This document shows, piece after piece, positions 36,481 through 48,765 of a stretch of 64,000 nucleotides of DNA. Source of the stretch: Atrichornis clamosus (taxonomy: Eukaryota > Chordata > Aves > Passeriformes > Menuridae); assembly GCA_013400975.1 (NCBI GenBank), contig WBMZ01010241.1:62001-126000 (forward strand), written 5' to 3'. The translations under genes and the position numbers were made by a program. Under the pieces are notes generated by a model. It ran no database searches, was not told the DNA's origin, and saw nothing but the letters and a program-made list of their open reading frames with translations. Numbering within the stretch: position 1 is the first letter of the stretch; each line of letters starts with the position of its first letter.

Positions 36481-39400
36481 TCAGTTTCCTGACAGGAAGA
36501 GTTGAACTGAAACTTTATTGCAAAACAGGGAAAGAACACCCAGTAAGCATTCTGGTAAATTCCTATGACATGATAAATATTCGGGGGGCCCGTCTTCTGA
36601 CATATGTAACATTCTTATCAAAAGCAAAGTATCTTTACATGACTGAAATGACATGCAAGTGATTGGCAGTGGCAAGCATTGCAAGGAGGGAAAGAATGTG
36701 TAAATCAAGCTGAACTACCTTTGAAATAGATTTGTAAAAGTAAACTAACAATGGGCTGAGAAAAGGATAACAGGTACAGTGACGGCACTTTTTTAAAAAC
36801 CTGCCTTTTTTTTAAATCTGCTGTGTAATAATAATAATAGAAAAATAATGTCCTTCTTTTAAATTGAGCAACTTACATAATAAGGAGAAGTAATATTAAG
36901 GGAAGAAAACAGTGAGTTTTACCTGACACTGGCTGAGTGTGAGGAAAACAAGCTGCATGTAGACAAATCTTTTCTCAAAACTGAGTGCTATTAAAACCAG
37001 GAAAGGGAGGCTGCAGTTCAGGCTCTATGTGAATTTGGCTTGAAGATCTGAACACCCACCTACATTTTAAGCCTGCTTTCCTTTCCGCATTTGAAGCTCA
37101 GTGCTTCCCAGCTCTTATACACCTCTCCTGCCACTTCCCTCTCCAGCAGCATTTTGCTCCTGCTGAATACCCTGCCTTTCTGTTTGACATCTGTCCCTGG
37201 CTGTATTGCAAGCTACAAAACAGCAGCAGCGTTTAAATAATTTTTCATCCTGCTCTGTTGCTTTGGATCTTTAGTAAAAGTCTCTGTGGACACACTGTTT
37301 AGAACAAGTGCTTCAGCAACATATTTTCAAGATGCTTACATTTTTTTCAGCTAAAACTGTTTCCACTGCTCTCTTTCCTGCCTCAAAGGAACTATTACTC
37401 ACACAATAGTTCATCTTTTGCATACAAATTATTGACGAGATGTAGTGGCATTAGCAGACCATTTGCCAAGTAATTAAATAAGCTACCTCAGAAAACATGG
37501 GTAAAATAAAGAAAGAGTTTCCAGATGGTACAAATTTTTAATTTAGTCATTAAACTTAAAAGGCAAATTAGGAATACGTGTGCAGGTGAAGTCAGAATAT
37601 TAGTTTAAGTTACTAGTAAGCTGTAATTTAGCTAGGATATACTGAAAATCTCATTTTGTATTTCTTTTTCCACCAAGTGTCACTAGCACTAAAACCTCTT
37701 TCTCAAAAGAGGTGCTCTGTATAAAGTCTCTAACTAAGACAGTCAGAAAAAATGTCTCACTGGACAACACAAAGTCAGAGCAAATTTTCTTTCTTTCTGA
37801 AATCCAAGCCACTTTTACAGGTTTCAAATCACATACCTCATAAGTCTCAGATGTCAAAACCACTAGCCACTTTGGAAATCTAGATAAGGGAAAGAAATAA
37901 ATAAGGATTACTTTAATATTGCTTGCTGTGATTGTCTTTACCTCTGACTCTTCTGTGAAGCTGAGAAACAAGTATGTTCTCTTTACAAAAAGACTGTAAC
38001 AGACCCCAGCAGAGTGTATTTTCCCATGTGCTTGACTGTATTCTTACCTAATGGACGAACCTCAAACATGAGAAATTGTGTTACGCCTCTGTCTGATTGG
38101 TGAATTTTTTTTCAGAGGGATTTATCTTCCATATAAGCTCTTAAATAAAGAGGCCAGACCTTCAAAAGCATTCAAGCGCCTACCTTCTCTGTGACTCCAT
38201 AGGTACTGCTGTGCTGGAAATGCCATGATATTACAGCTGAAATTGGCTCCTGCTATGTAACAACAGGGAGACTTGGGAAGTACATCCAGGGCAACCTCAC
38301 TGGTTATCCTGTAAATTAATTCTTGGGCACATCCTGTTTATCAGGGTATGGCTGTGAGTGTGCATAGAGCAGCTTATTCTCACACAGCACAGCTTCACGG
38401 CAGTATCCTGCACATCCTGTCCAGGAGCTCTTCTGTGGCCACTACAAGGCAAGCACATGGCTGTGAAGGTTTCCCACAAAAGAGGAACAGAATGTGCTTA
38501 GAGGAACAGTGTGTGCCACATGGCTGAGCAGATAATGCAGGCGGGATGTCCTGAGGCTGAGATCCTCAAAGGCAACATGACCATTAATTCCCAGGTGTCA
38601 TGAGAGCACCAAGGTTCCTGCAATCCCTGAAGAAGTAAATGTAAATATCGACAATTCTCGTGTGACACTGAGGAACTTGCTTTTTCCCTGCTGAGCAAAG
38701 GCACTCTCCTGATCTCCATAAAATATTCTGTATGTTTCATTTTCTAATCTCTAAATCTGTCAGCACTGTAACCCCTGACACTAGGCAACAGCATATTCAG
38801 CAATAGTTATGGAAAGCTTATTACTGCTTTGTTTATTTCTTAGTATTTAAAACTGAAACACAATTTCCAAAGTCCCCTCTTGCACCTTTTGTGTCTGAAA
38901 ATACTGCTAGAAATGTATTTATTGTGAAATTCCTCTCAAAAAGCACAACTTGCTTTAGTGACAGGGATATTTTCTGTGGATTTTCTGTGCTCGCAGATCT
39001 GAAAACCAAACTACTCTGTCAGTATTCATACTAGGGTTTACTTTCTAGAGTCCTGTTTATGCTGATTTAAATGCCCCTTGGATTTAGTTTAAGTCAATAA
39101 CATCAAAATGTCTAGTGCATACTTTTTCAGAAAGTACTGCATGTTCATGCTATGCATTGAGGAGCAGCATAACCAGTAGGTGTGACTAGTGACACAGAAC
39201 CAAGAAATCTAGGTATTCTCCTAGCTCTGCTGTGATTTACTATGTGATTATTGAACTAGCCCTTCATCTTCCCAAACTTCTGTTTCCTTCCCTTTTTTTT
39301 CTTTTCTTTTTGTTGTATTTATTTAGAATACAGTATCTTCCACGGCAAGCACCCTCTCTCTCATGCCCTTAGCAAATGGAGATATGACTTGAAAGGTAAC

Positions 39401-41269
39401 ATCCGAATACAGATTGTTTAAACTGTACTGATACTGAAGTAAACAAGAAACATTAACACAAATATTTCCTTTTCACTACAAAAAAGTGTAGAGTTTCTTG
39501 CTTATTCCAATAATGTTAATTGTGGCTGAATGTAGTCAGGAGTGCAAGGAGAATATGCTTGTCATCTGCATATCATGCAAAGCATATCTTTGGTTTGAAG
39601 ACATTTGTTTTTGCATTCCCGAAGTGATTCCCCAGAGCAGGTCACAAATAACTCCAATTCAACCCACAAACAAAAAACAGATTACAAGCCTGGGAAAACA
39701 AGTATGGACTGTTGCTATTGTAGGTATTTTTTCCAAGTTCATTGTTTTAGTTTAGATTTGGGATGTTTTTTACTCACTGCTTATACTGCAAAAATGTTCT
39801 AGAACATCTTTCCTCTGGTAATTTAGTCACAACATATGCTTATTAATGGAAATTTGACTTTTATTAAAAAAAAATAAAAGTTCCAAGCCAAAAATAAAAA
39901 CATGCCTTTTCCCCCCTGCAGACAAACAGCATTCTACTTTTGACTTCCAAAATAGCGATGGCATCTAAAAAATTCCTTTGAGAAAACTGAACTAGTCTGA
40001 CTTCAAAAAGGAGGGGCTGAGGGGTAGCACGGACCCACACCACCTGTCCTTGCTGCTCACAGCAGCTGAGGCACCAACACCAACTGGAAGTCAAACCAAC
40101 TAACACTGGCCTGTCCTTTGGACAGCTCAGCTCTATCTGCAGTAAAACCCAGGCATCACAGCGCAGATATAACCTTGTTTATAACACTTTAATATCTCCA
40201 TTGAATGCTTCACTTACGCTTTAAATATAACTCTTGCACAAACTGAATAAAGCATTCAGACTTCGTCTGTTATAGAAAACCTACCTGCTTTACTGACATA
40301 TTTAGAAAGGAATTATTGTCTTAGTGTGGACATTTTATACCACTACAAATGTGCTTCACCTGCCTGTACAGGAAGGATAATAAACTATACAAATATAAAT
40401 CAGTTTTAAATGGCTATAAATGCCCTTATTTCCCAAGCTGTGGAAACTTTATAGTTTTCAGAAAATGATTTCCTATTTGCTTAAAGCTGTAACAAAAAGA
40501 CCAGATTTACTGATTTTAACTACATCAGAAAAAAACCCCAAAACATAAAAAACCTCCAACAAAACCCAAAACAAAAAAAGCCCCAAGCCTGCATCCTTCC
40601 ATAATATTGTTAAGAGAAGAATCACTATAAGGATTTGCATTAGTTCTACTCAATGTACATTTTCACAAGATTGAACATAAACTGATACAAAATTTCTCTC
40701 ACATAAAAAGGTTTACCTCCTGGGCTAAGAAATTAATTCTTCTTTTACCTTATTAGCTACCACTATTACCATCTTCCTTAGAAGAATAAGATGAAAAATA
40801 AAACCGTGTAAGTCTCTTTCACTCTACTCAAGTATTTCTCCAGAAAACATCACTAAAAAAGATATTGTATGCAAGTTTATTTTTTTTCTCTGTATTTTCA
40901 GCTAGTGGGCAGTCCTTGTTCTGAATGATTTCAAGCAAGAGTGCTTATATTCAGCATCATCCTAACCACCAAATACTTGTTTTACACTCTTTGACCTTAG
41001 TGTCCAGGTAAGCGCAGTGCAAACTCACATACACAGGAATCTGAGTAAATCCCAGTTAGTACAGATTAAATCTAGCAAATGGATTTGACAAGCAATCAGG
41101 GATACTGATCCTGACCCTGCTTACTACTGTAGTTTATTCCTTCTTTAGCAACTCACCCAGGTTCTGCTCTGTTCCATGCCCTTCATGACTGACATGACCA
41201 AGGAGTGCTGGAAAGTGTTGGGTTTCACTGCAGCCTGATTAGCACATGGTAGTGTTTATTTTACCAGCT

Positions 41270-41302
41270 ACACAAAGGCTGCACAAAAGCCGCACAAAAG
41301 CC
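41270..41302. repeat. Three tandem 11-mers
   Basis: ACACAAAGGCT (41270-41280) is followed by two perfect copies of GCACAAAAGCC (41281-41291, 41292-41302), and then a partial TAAAGCC. Confidence 0.85.
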
Positions 41303-42949
41303 TAAAGCCGCGGGAATCAACACAGTCTGTAGCAATGCTCAGGCTCACACGGCTTTTACTTCCCTAAGACCCTGGCCCCAGACGTGAGCTGGCAGTGGCC
41401 CCTGCACACCTGGGGTTCTGCAGGGCTCACCCGTATTTCTCATCCCTCCCAAGCAGCTCTGCAGCACGCTTCATTAGCGATGATGGATAAACTGCCCTGG
41501 TCATTAGTATGCCAAAGTGATGCTGACCCCTGCACGCCTTCATCCTCGCTGCAGCTGCAGCACACTTGAGGGGTTTGTGAACAGTGTGATGGAACACAGC
41601 TCCTGTCTTGCTCCAGCTCTTCCCTCTCGCTTTTTTGTTCATATTGGCCCTGCCTAAAGCTTTGCTTAAGTGCTAATGTTTGTGTAATACACTGCTTCTC
41701 CTGCTGATTTGTGATGAAAATGCAGGTTCCCACACTCCATCTCAAGCAAGGCACTGACTGAGTCATTGGTCCCAATATACCAATTCTGGTATCTATCCTT
41801 GACAAAAGCATTTGTGTCATTAGCCTCACACAAGGTTATAAAATGTAAAAATATCTATAGCCTTGTGACTTAGCTGTTCTGCAGTTTAAAAGCAAAGATC
41901 AGAAATATCAAAGTCTTGAGCTTACAGAAAACAGAGCACGCTGTTACACCTTTATTCAGGATGATATTGACATTGCTGTAATATCTCAAGCTGGAACCAA
42001 TCTACAGATTTACAAAGCAAATCAGGATTAGAAAGTCCTGTGCATATGTAGAGCTGTTCATTTAACACTGCAGCAGAAAACAAAGGTCAGATCTTTAGAA
42101 ATGTAAAAAAACATTATTTTCTTCCAGGAAAACAAAATTGCATACTTCTGAAGATTTTATCTTGTCTTCTCTCTTAAACTCATTCATTTCAATGTATGCT
42201 ATTAAACAATGTAATCTTAGAAGTTAATATTTTTTTATTATGCATTTATTATTTTATTCCTTGCTTACACTTTTATTTTTAGAGTATGAAGAGTATCCAT
42301 CTGACAGAGAATCTAAATGTGAAGTCTGTATTTCTACCTAATCTATGCTTGTAGAGGTAAATTGCATCTCTCAACATATGATGGCAGTGTCATGTTGACG
42401 CTTCAGTCCCAGAAAAATGTCCTTCAGTTTCGCCAGGAGCAGTCTTGCCAGAATAAAGACTGGAGTAAAAGTGGAGAAAAATATCCGCTCCATAAAAATT
42501 ATTTGTAGATCTGCCAATGTCACTAGGACTGGTGAATCAGGCAGTGATTCCAGATCATTTGTTTTCTTTGAAATCCTGGAACATTTAATGCTTTCATTAA
42601 ATCCTTTTGAAAGAAAAGATATGATCTAATTCCCAGTTAATATAGAAAAGAACACAAAATATCAACACCTAATAGGTGGATAAAAAGAAATCCTTTCCTT
42701 TTGAGTCTTATTTCTGAAGGTTCTGGATACTAGTGATGACACACGAGCGTGGAGTCACACAGACAAAGTTGGAAGTGGGACTTTCAGTACAGTTTTCTTG
42801 CATGTAGGCAATGAAGAGTGGTCACTTTTCCTGTATTCCTTGCCCATCCTGGGCTATCTTAGCAGTAGGAGCATCTACTCACAGCCCAGACTTAGCTGTA
42901 TTCCCGCAGGCTCGGATAACTATCAGCTGGATATTGCTCTGAGAGTTGC

Positions 42950-43105
42950 AGCCAGTGTGCACAAGGGCAGATGGACCAGGGCAGGGGGAGGGAGGAGCCC
43001 GCAGGTCCGTGTGTGCTTGGGGTCAGCGCCTTGTGCTGCCCTGCCCCGGGCAGGCACAGCCCCGCAGCGACGCCACTGCGGCTGGGGACAGCCTGGGCAG
43101 TAGGT
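42950..43105. other. Small CpG-rich island
   Basis: This block is sharply GC-rich with many CpG sites (GCAGCGACGCCACTGCGGCT and similar) inside AT-rich DNA. It could be a piece of a GC-rich LTR, a small promoter or an unclassified repeat. I found no convincing TG..CA ends with matching duplications and no TATA box. Overlapping frames on both strands (up to 101 codons) look composition-driven. Confidence 0.5.
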
Positions 43106-45679
43106 TCTGTGAATTTAGCAGGATTAGGATTGTGCCTCAATGAATAAGAAAACTCTCCATTAAGGTTGCAAAACCAAGTACACTTCCAGAGCTCTCATTC
43201 CCCCCTTACAAGTTTTAATGGAACCAAACCAATAAAGCTGTTGAGAAGGTAAGGTGGGAAATAAGAAGCTTGTGACCTATGTCTTCTACTTATTAATCTT
43301 TCTTTTTCTGAAAATATTTACTACAGTGTATTAAAGCTAAGTTAAATATGGTGAATGGATCTCTCCTAAGGGGATAAACTAAATTAAACTAGGAAGAAAC
43401 CAAATCTAATTGTACAGCATTTTGTATAATCAGAGGGAATTCCTTATTCTGAGTCAGTTCTTTATTTTTGGTAAGACTTACCATCAATAATATTTTCAAT
43501 TTAAACCAAAGATGCATATGAGGAAAATAATAAAAATATTTTTCAAATCTTTCTGCATTGTATTTGTGAGGGATATATAGCAAGTTAACAAAAAGGCCTG
43601 ATGTTCCTGCTGGAAGATTATACCATACTTTATACACATTCTGCATGTCCTTGTTTAAATTATAGGAGAAAAATATATGATCTAGGTAACAAGATTACAT
43701 TTTAGTTTTAAAAAAATCCATTAAGTATAAAGCATGACTCTCCTTATATCAGACAGATATAAAATACTAGAGTCCTTATAGTCTACCTACACTGCAGAAA
43801 TAAATAGATTAAAACACAGCAGAAGAGGGTGTGATAAAGAGCAAAAGCTACATACATCACATAGGAAAATTAAGTGATATAAGAAGAAGGTTATTTATTA
43901 AAAGAAATGTATGTTTAAAAAATATAACCCTGACCCATTCACAGATTAAAAGGCACACACCAGATATAGTACCCAAATATCTTTGGCTCTTTCTGACCCA
44001 TGTGTTTTGGGCAGGGTCAGTGGAACAGCACGAGAGGGTTTCCATATTGGTCTGAAGTGCCCAGAACCAGGCTCACCCGAAGCCCATCACCCCGAAATGG
44101 CTCCACGGCCAGCACTACACCTCCATGGTTGGAGTCTCCGTAACAACATATTTGTCCTGACTTGGCACATGTTTCTGAGATGCTCTCTTGGAACTACTCA
44201 GTAAAGGATAGGTTATTTTTGGTGACATTTGAAGTATTCAGAACACTGAACAGTAATCAATATTAAAAATTAATTATAGTAACAGTCAAGTATTCCGTGC
44301 TAGCATGTTGACAGATAACATCAGTCCACAAGTGTACCTGCTGTACACGTACTTCTCCAAGAATAAGTAAACCTTCATTCAAACAGATTCAAGATAGAAA
44401 TTGTAAGATTAGAAGAATACAAAGCTTTCCATGAAAATACCTTATGTGTGATTGCTTTTGTCAGTGCTGGATCAGTTTACAAGGAGTGCAAAGAGCAAAA
44501 TAAATTTGCTTATTCCTGCATATATTAGCAATGGACTGTCCATATATAGGTACAGAATACATGAGTGGACAATAAAGATTTTTGCACCATTTCAGATTAC
44601 TAGAATTAGAGGAGCTTGATTGTTGACTGGAATGAGAAAGGAGATACAACTATTCTCCTATTAGCTCTTGCAGAAAGAGATGTAAACAACTTTAGGCTTC
44701 CTTCCTGCTGAGATGAGTGGAGCAGATTCAATACAAGAGCAAGTAAGGGAATGGTTCAATGAATTCATGCATTGTGTTAGGAGCCTGGGAAGCAACATAT
44801 ATAATCTAGATCTCCTAATGTGTATTAATTGACAAATTATGTGTTCTGCGTCTGTGTCTGTAATAATGCTACACATGTTCTGCCATAACTGCAATGTTCT
44901 GTTAATTTAATTTCAAAGCACTTGCAGAAAATTAATATTGCCCACTAATTTTGGTATACTTTGTAGTGGAAATATCATAACTGAGAATCATGCTCTTGTT
45001 GGGACTGACTATTTTGCTTGCAGCACATCAGTCTAAAATACTTATATCAGACCATTTTATTTTCAGCAACATAAGAAAGTGACACCTAGGTGACAGCAAG
45101 CCCATTAAAATATTATTTTTAAATTTACATATAAGGGTAACTTCTTACTACTGTGGGCTAGAGGTATCAGTTCTCAATCTCAGTTTATGTTTCATGAACA
45201 CCAAAAGTCAGACCAGCAAAGCATATTCATGGTCTGTCAGATGCCAAGGTTGTATTGCAGAATCTAGAATAGCTCAGCTCGGAGGTCCATTGAGAGGAGG
45301 AGCTCTAACACTCATATGAAACTCCAGTAAACCTTACTTCAAAGTGACGTGACACAACACTTTTTGCTGAAGGGCATGTACTTCCCAGTCCCTGGGTGGA
45401 CAAAACTTCTGGTTCCTTTTCTTTGTAGCACAAAGGTAATAAGAGTCCTTTATCAGGCTGAAGAACCTTTCCCAAAGCTTGTCTGATTTGTCTCATGAAG
45501 GGCTGCAGGGCAGGAAATAGCACGTAAGAGATATATTTTGTGGTGGCTTCATGCATTTTGGGACGCTTCAATATGCAGCACTGGTTTTCAGCAGCACTGA
45601 AACTGCACAGATGACGCAGGGTTCAGATTTGGGCTCGCAATGCATAGCAGGTCCAGATGCATAGTAATGAATCCAGTGC

Positions 45680-46045
45680 AGTGTCCCTAGGATGGTCAGG
45701 GCTATGGCAAAGGATGGACAAGGGAAATAGAAGCTGCTGGAGTGATTTGGCCTGGGGAAGAGAAGGGGAAGGGGAGAACTCAGTGCTGTCATAATGAAGG
45801 TGGAGGGACAGGAAGCAACAAGCACAATTCTGAACACAGGAAATTCTGGTTTAACATTAAGAACATATTTTCTCCATGACAGTTGACAATCAATTGGAGG
45901 TGGCTCACAGAGGCTCAGGTCTCCATCTCTAGAGATGTTTGAGCCTCAAATTAACAGGATTCTGAGCAACCTGTTCTCATTAGCCCTGCTTTAGCCAGGG
46001 ACTAGATAACTCTTTCAGCTCTTTTAATATCATGGAAAGCTTCTG
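45680..46045 (+). mobile_element. Old CR1 LINE 3' fragment
   Basis: A strongly decayed plus-strand CR1 copy. Recognisable pieces are the ORF2 C-terminal region (TGGAGTGATTTGGCCTGGGG, equivalent to GTTCAGCCTGGAGAAGAG in better copies), then CTGGTTTAACATTAAGAACA. After these come GGTCTCCATCTCTAGAGATG and GAGCAACCTGTTCTCATTAG. The tail near 46000 (GGGACTAGATAACTCTTTCA) corresponds to the conserved GGACTAGATGATCTTTAAGG stretch. No reading frame remains. Confidence 0.75.
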
Positions 46046-47319
46046 TCCTTGTGTGATTATAGGACACTTAGCATATATTATCAGTTTACTGCATGCTTTT
46101 CCTGCTTCTGAGACTGCCCCAATCATGAAGAGAGTAGTGCAGTGCTGTCACCACATATTTAAATAAAGTCAGGATATTAAAATATTTTGCCTATCAGGTC
46201 TTGCAAAGAGGCTTTCCAAGGAGCCCCACAGATAAAAGGAAGAGAGCAGGATTCCCAGTTCTACTCACAAAATCATTTGATGCCCCATAGAAAAGAGTGA
46301 TAAAACCCCAATGCTAGACTGATATTATGGCTTGCAATATTGCAGTTTTAAATACACCACAATAAAGCATACTGGGTGTGAATGTTCAGTGCACACTGTC
46401 AGCCCAGCTCCACTGGTCACTTAGCAGCTTATGACATACCATAAGTGTAGAGCAGGGCAAGGAGGGACAAAGGAATAAATGGAAGCTCTTATCAACTGCA
46501 TTGATTTTAGCAGAAGAATCAAATCTCCATTAAAATGTCTTATCATAGTTCGGGATACGAACCTACAATTCACATCTCTCCTTTAGGCTGATAAAGCTAA
46601 TGCAGTGCCCAGAGATGTTGTTACAGCCCTGCTGCAAGGCTGCCATAGACAAATAACCCTGTTCATGCAGAACCACAAGAGTAATAACATTTACCTGCCC
46701 AGACCGTTTCAGAAATCCTACAGGACTGAATCTGTGGGTTGATTTTTCTCTTAACATACAATACTGCATATTATATTCACCCCTTTTCTGCTGACTGCTT
46801 CTTACTACCTTCCTTGAGAGACATGTAAGAGAGCATTACATGTAAACATCACATGAAATGTAATCCAGCAATAAGTCTCCAACCCCAAGAATAGATCAGA
46901 TTTATAGCCTCAAGATACAGAAATTTATCACTTCATTTGGCTGTGACTTACTTGCTGATTTATTTAGATAACTTCTTTTACTGCGTTATTAGGATACCTT
47001 ACATTTCTTGTTTTCATAGAAATAAAAGTCAGGATGGACTACTAAGTTATGTTTCATAACTTCCTTGGTCTGCTGCTGCTGTAAAGCCTCACATAGGGTT
47101 GTGCACTGTAATTGATGAGAATAATTTAGTATATTATAAATATATTTGAAGGATGATTACTATTGAGGACAGTTCTGAATTTTCCCCCGTGGGACCCAGC
47201 TGTTGAAATGCAAGGAAATGAGTTGGAGGACAACCATCTGTCAAACTTCTGGCTGCATCTCCAAGAGGATGTCATCAGCAGTGTATTAATTCAGAAAAAA
47301 ACCCTGATACTTGCTTCCT
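46046..47319. other. Noncoding DNA
   Basis: No gene recognised. The last 150 bases before 47320 may already belong to the next CR1 copy, but I could not align them with confidence. Confidence 0.6.
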
Positions 47320-48335
47320 TCAGGAACATGAAAGACAAGAACTTGACTGGGAACAGCCAGTGTAGATCTATCAGGGACAAATTCTGCCTGACCAAGCTGA
47401 TTGCTTTTTTGTGATGACATGACTGGTGCTGTGGACAAGGGATGGTGTACACCTTGGTTTTAGCAAGATGGCATGATTTCTGATAGCAGCCTTGTAGACA
47501 AATTGGCAGGACATGACCTGATAAGCAAATGATAAATTGGGTGGAAAATAGACTGGACTTTGGGGCTCAAAGCGATGTTTCAGTGCTATTGGTGATTAGG
47601 AACCAGTGACATCCAGCAAGGGACTAGTAGCACAATGTAGATAGTAGGGCAGAGTTTACCTTTAATAAGTTGGCAACTGATGTCAAACTGATATCAAAGG
47701 ATGGGGTGGGGGGAAGCAGCCAATACGAGGCTGGAGATCTCAGAAAGGCTGAGAAATTGTCTGAGGGAAATCAGCCACTATAAATTCAGTGAGGGCAAAT
47801 GCAATGACCTGCATGTACAGAATACTGTTACGGGTCAACACAAGCAGTGATGAAGTGCCAAAGGAACCTCCTATAGAAAACTGGGGAATTCTGGTGGGCA
47901 GAAAGAATCTGCAGGGATTCTTTGCAGCAAAGTATGCCAAAGGTGGGTTCTTTTTTTTCAGCCACAGCAGCAACAAAAATGACCCTATATCTTGACCAGC
48001 TGCTCAGCATCAGTGAGACCATATAGGGAGCTCAGGTTCAAGGCTTGGGATCCTGGCACAAGACAAAGTCTGACATACAGGATACAGTCTTCTGGAAGGT
48101 CCCCATAATGGCTGGAGCTGGAGCAGAGGATGTAGAAGAGAAGGTAGAGGCTGCTGGACTGGTTCAGCCTGGGGATTGGTAGGTGAAGAGGATGAGAACA
48201 AGGACAGAGATGGGGGATGTTACTCTACCTCATGAGCAGGCTGCCGTGGATAGAGAGCATTAAGGCAGACTCCAGAGAGTCTGTGGAGTCTCCATCCTCA
48301 AGAGAAGTTCAAACCTCAATGGCATGACATTCAAG
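47320..48335 (+). mobile_element. Decayed CR1 LINE, RT to C-terminus
   Basis: An old plus-strand CR1 covers much of ORF2 in scattered blocks. AATTCTGCCTGACCAAGCTG and GATGACATGACTGGTGCTGT (about 47380-47440) precede RT motif A. TGGTTTTAGCAAGATGG (about 47455) is motif A itself, frameshifted. GGGCAAATGCAATGACCTGC (about 47793), CTTTGCAGCAAAGTATGCCA (about 47921), GACTGGTTCAGCCTGGGGA (about 48154) and TGTGGAGTCTCCATCCTCAA (about 48281) follow in the order expected. Sequence between motif A and 47660 is shortened, so the catalytic region is lost. No reading frame is conserved. Confidence 0.75.
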
Positions 48336-48446
48336 ATCCCTGTCCATTTCAATTGCTCTGTGAAGCCATGACTCTGCAAAAGGCAGAAGGCTCCACAGCT
48401 GAGGGATTTCCTGCTGTTTGACACGCTGCCTTACATAATACCCAGT

Positions 48447-48765
48447 CTTGGGTGATGAACCTCCTGCTCCAACCCCAGGACACATTGTACTGCTGGGGGA
48501 CTTCAACCACCCAGACACCTGCTGGAAAAGTAGCATGGCAAGCTGTAGGGAATTCAGGAGACTCCTGGAACAGGTTGTCCAGAGAAGTTGTGGGTATCCC
48601 ATTCCTGGAAATGTTCACGGTCACGTTGAACGGGGCTCTGAACAACCTGGTCTAGTTGGAGATGTCCCTGTCCACAGCAGGGGGTTTGGAACTATTTGGT
48701 TGGAACCATATAATCTTTAATGTTCCTTCCAACCCAAAGCATTCTACCATTCTATGACTTCATGA
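48447..48765 (+). mobile_element. Chimaeric CR1: endonuclease piece joined to 3' tail
   Basis: Bases 48447-48546 encode HIVLLGDFNHPDTCW, which carries the GDFN motif of the CR1 ORF2 apurinic-type endonuclease. Immediately after, 48547-48765 is the CR1 3' end (GAGAAGTTGTGGGTATCCCA to ATTCTACCATTCTATGACTT), matching the copy at 22720-22880. In a full-length CR1 the whole RT domain, more than 1 kb, lies between these parts. A 90-codon frame (about 48448-48720) happens to run through the junction but its second half is not a conserved reading frame. It could be an internally deleted insertion or two separate insertions. Confidence 0.8.

Larger units (their letters stand above)
36481..45679. other. 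Noncoding DNA with two GC-rich blocks
   Basis: No gene recognised. GC-richer segments lie at about 41216-41600 and 42950-43105 (see separate entries). An A/C-rich low-complexity tract lies at 40528-40588. The minus frame 41829-41440 (129 codons) covers the first GC-rich block and resembles no family I know. 45240-45560 is moderately GC-rich and unassigned. Confidence 0.6.

Noticed and set aside
46826..46872. Possible small hairpin containing TGTAAACATC, a miR-30-like seed
   Set aside because: Only about 7 bp can pair and the arms do not form a pre-miRNA-length stem.
48448..48720. 90-codon frame through the chimaeric CR1 as a new protein
   Set aside because: Only the first third is endonuclease-derived; the rest reads CR1 3' noncoding sequence. 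The frame has no ATG at its start.
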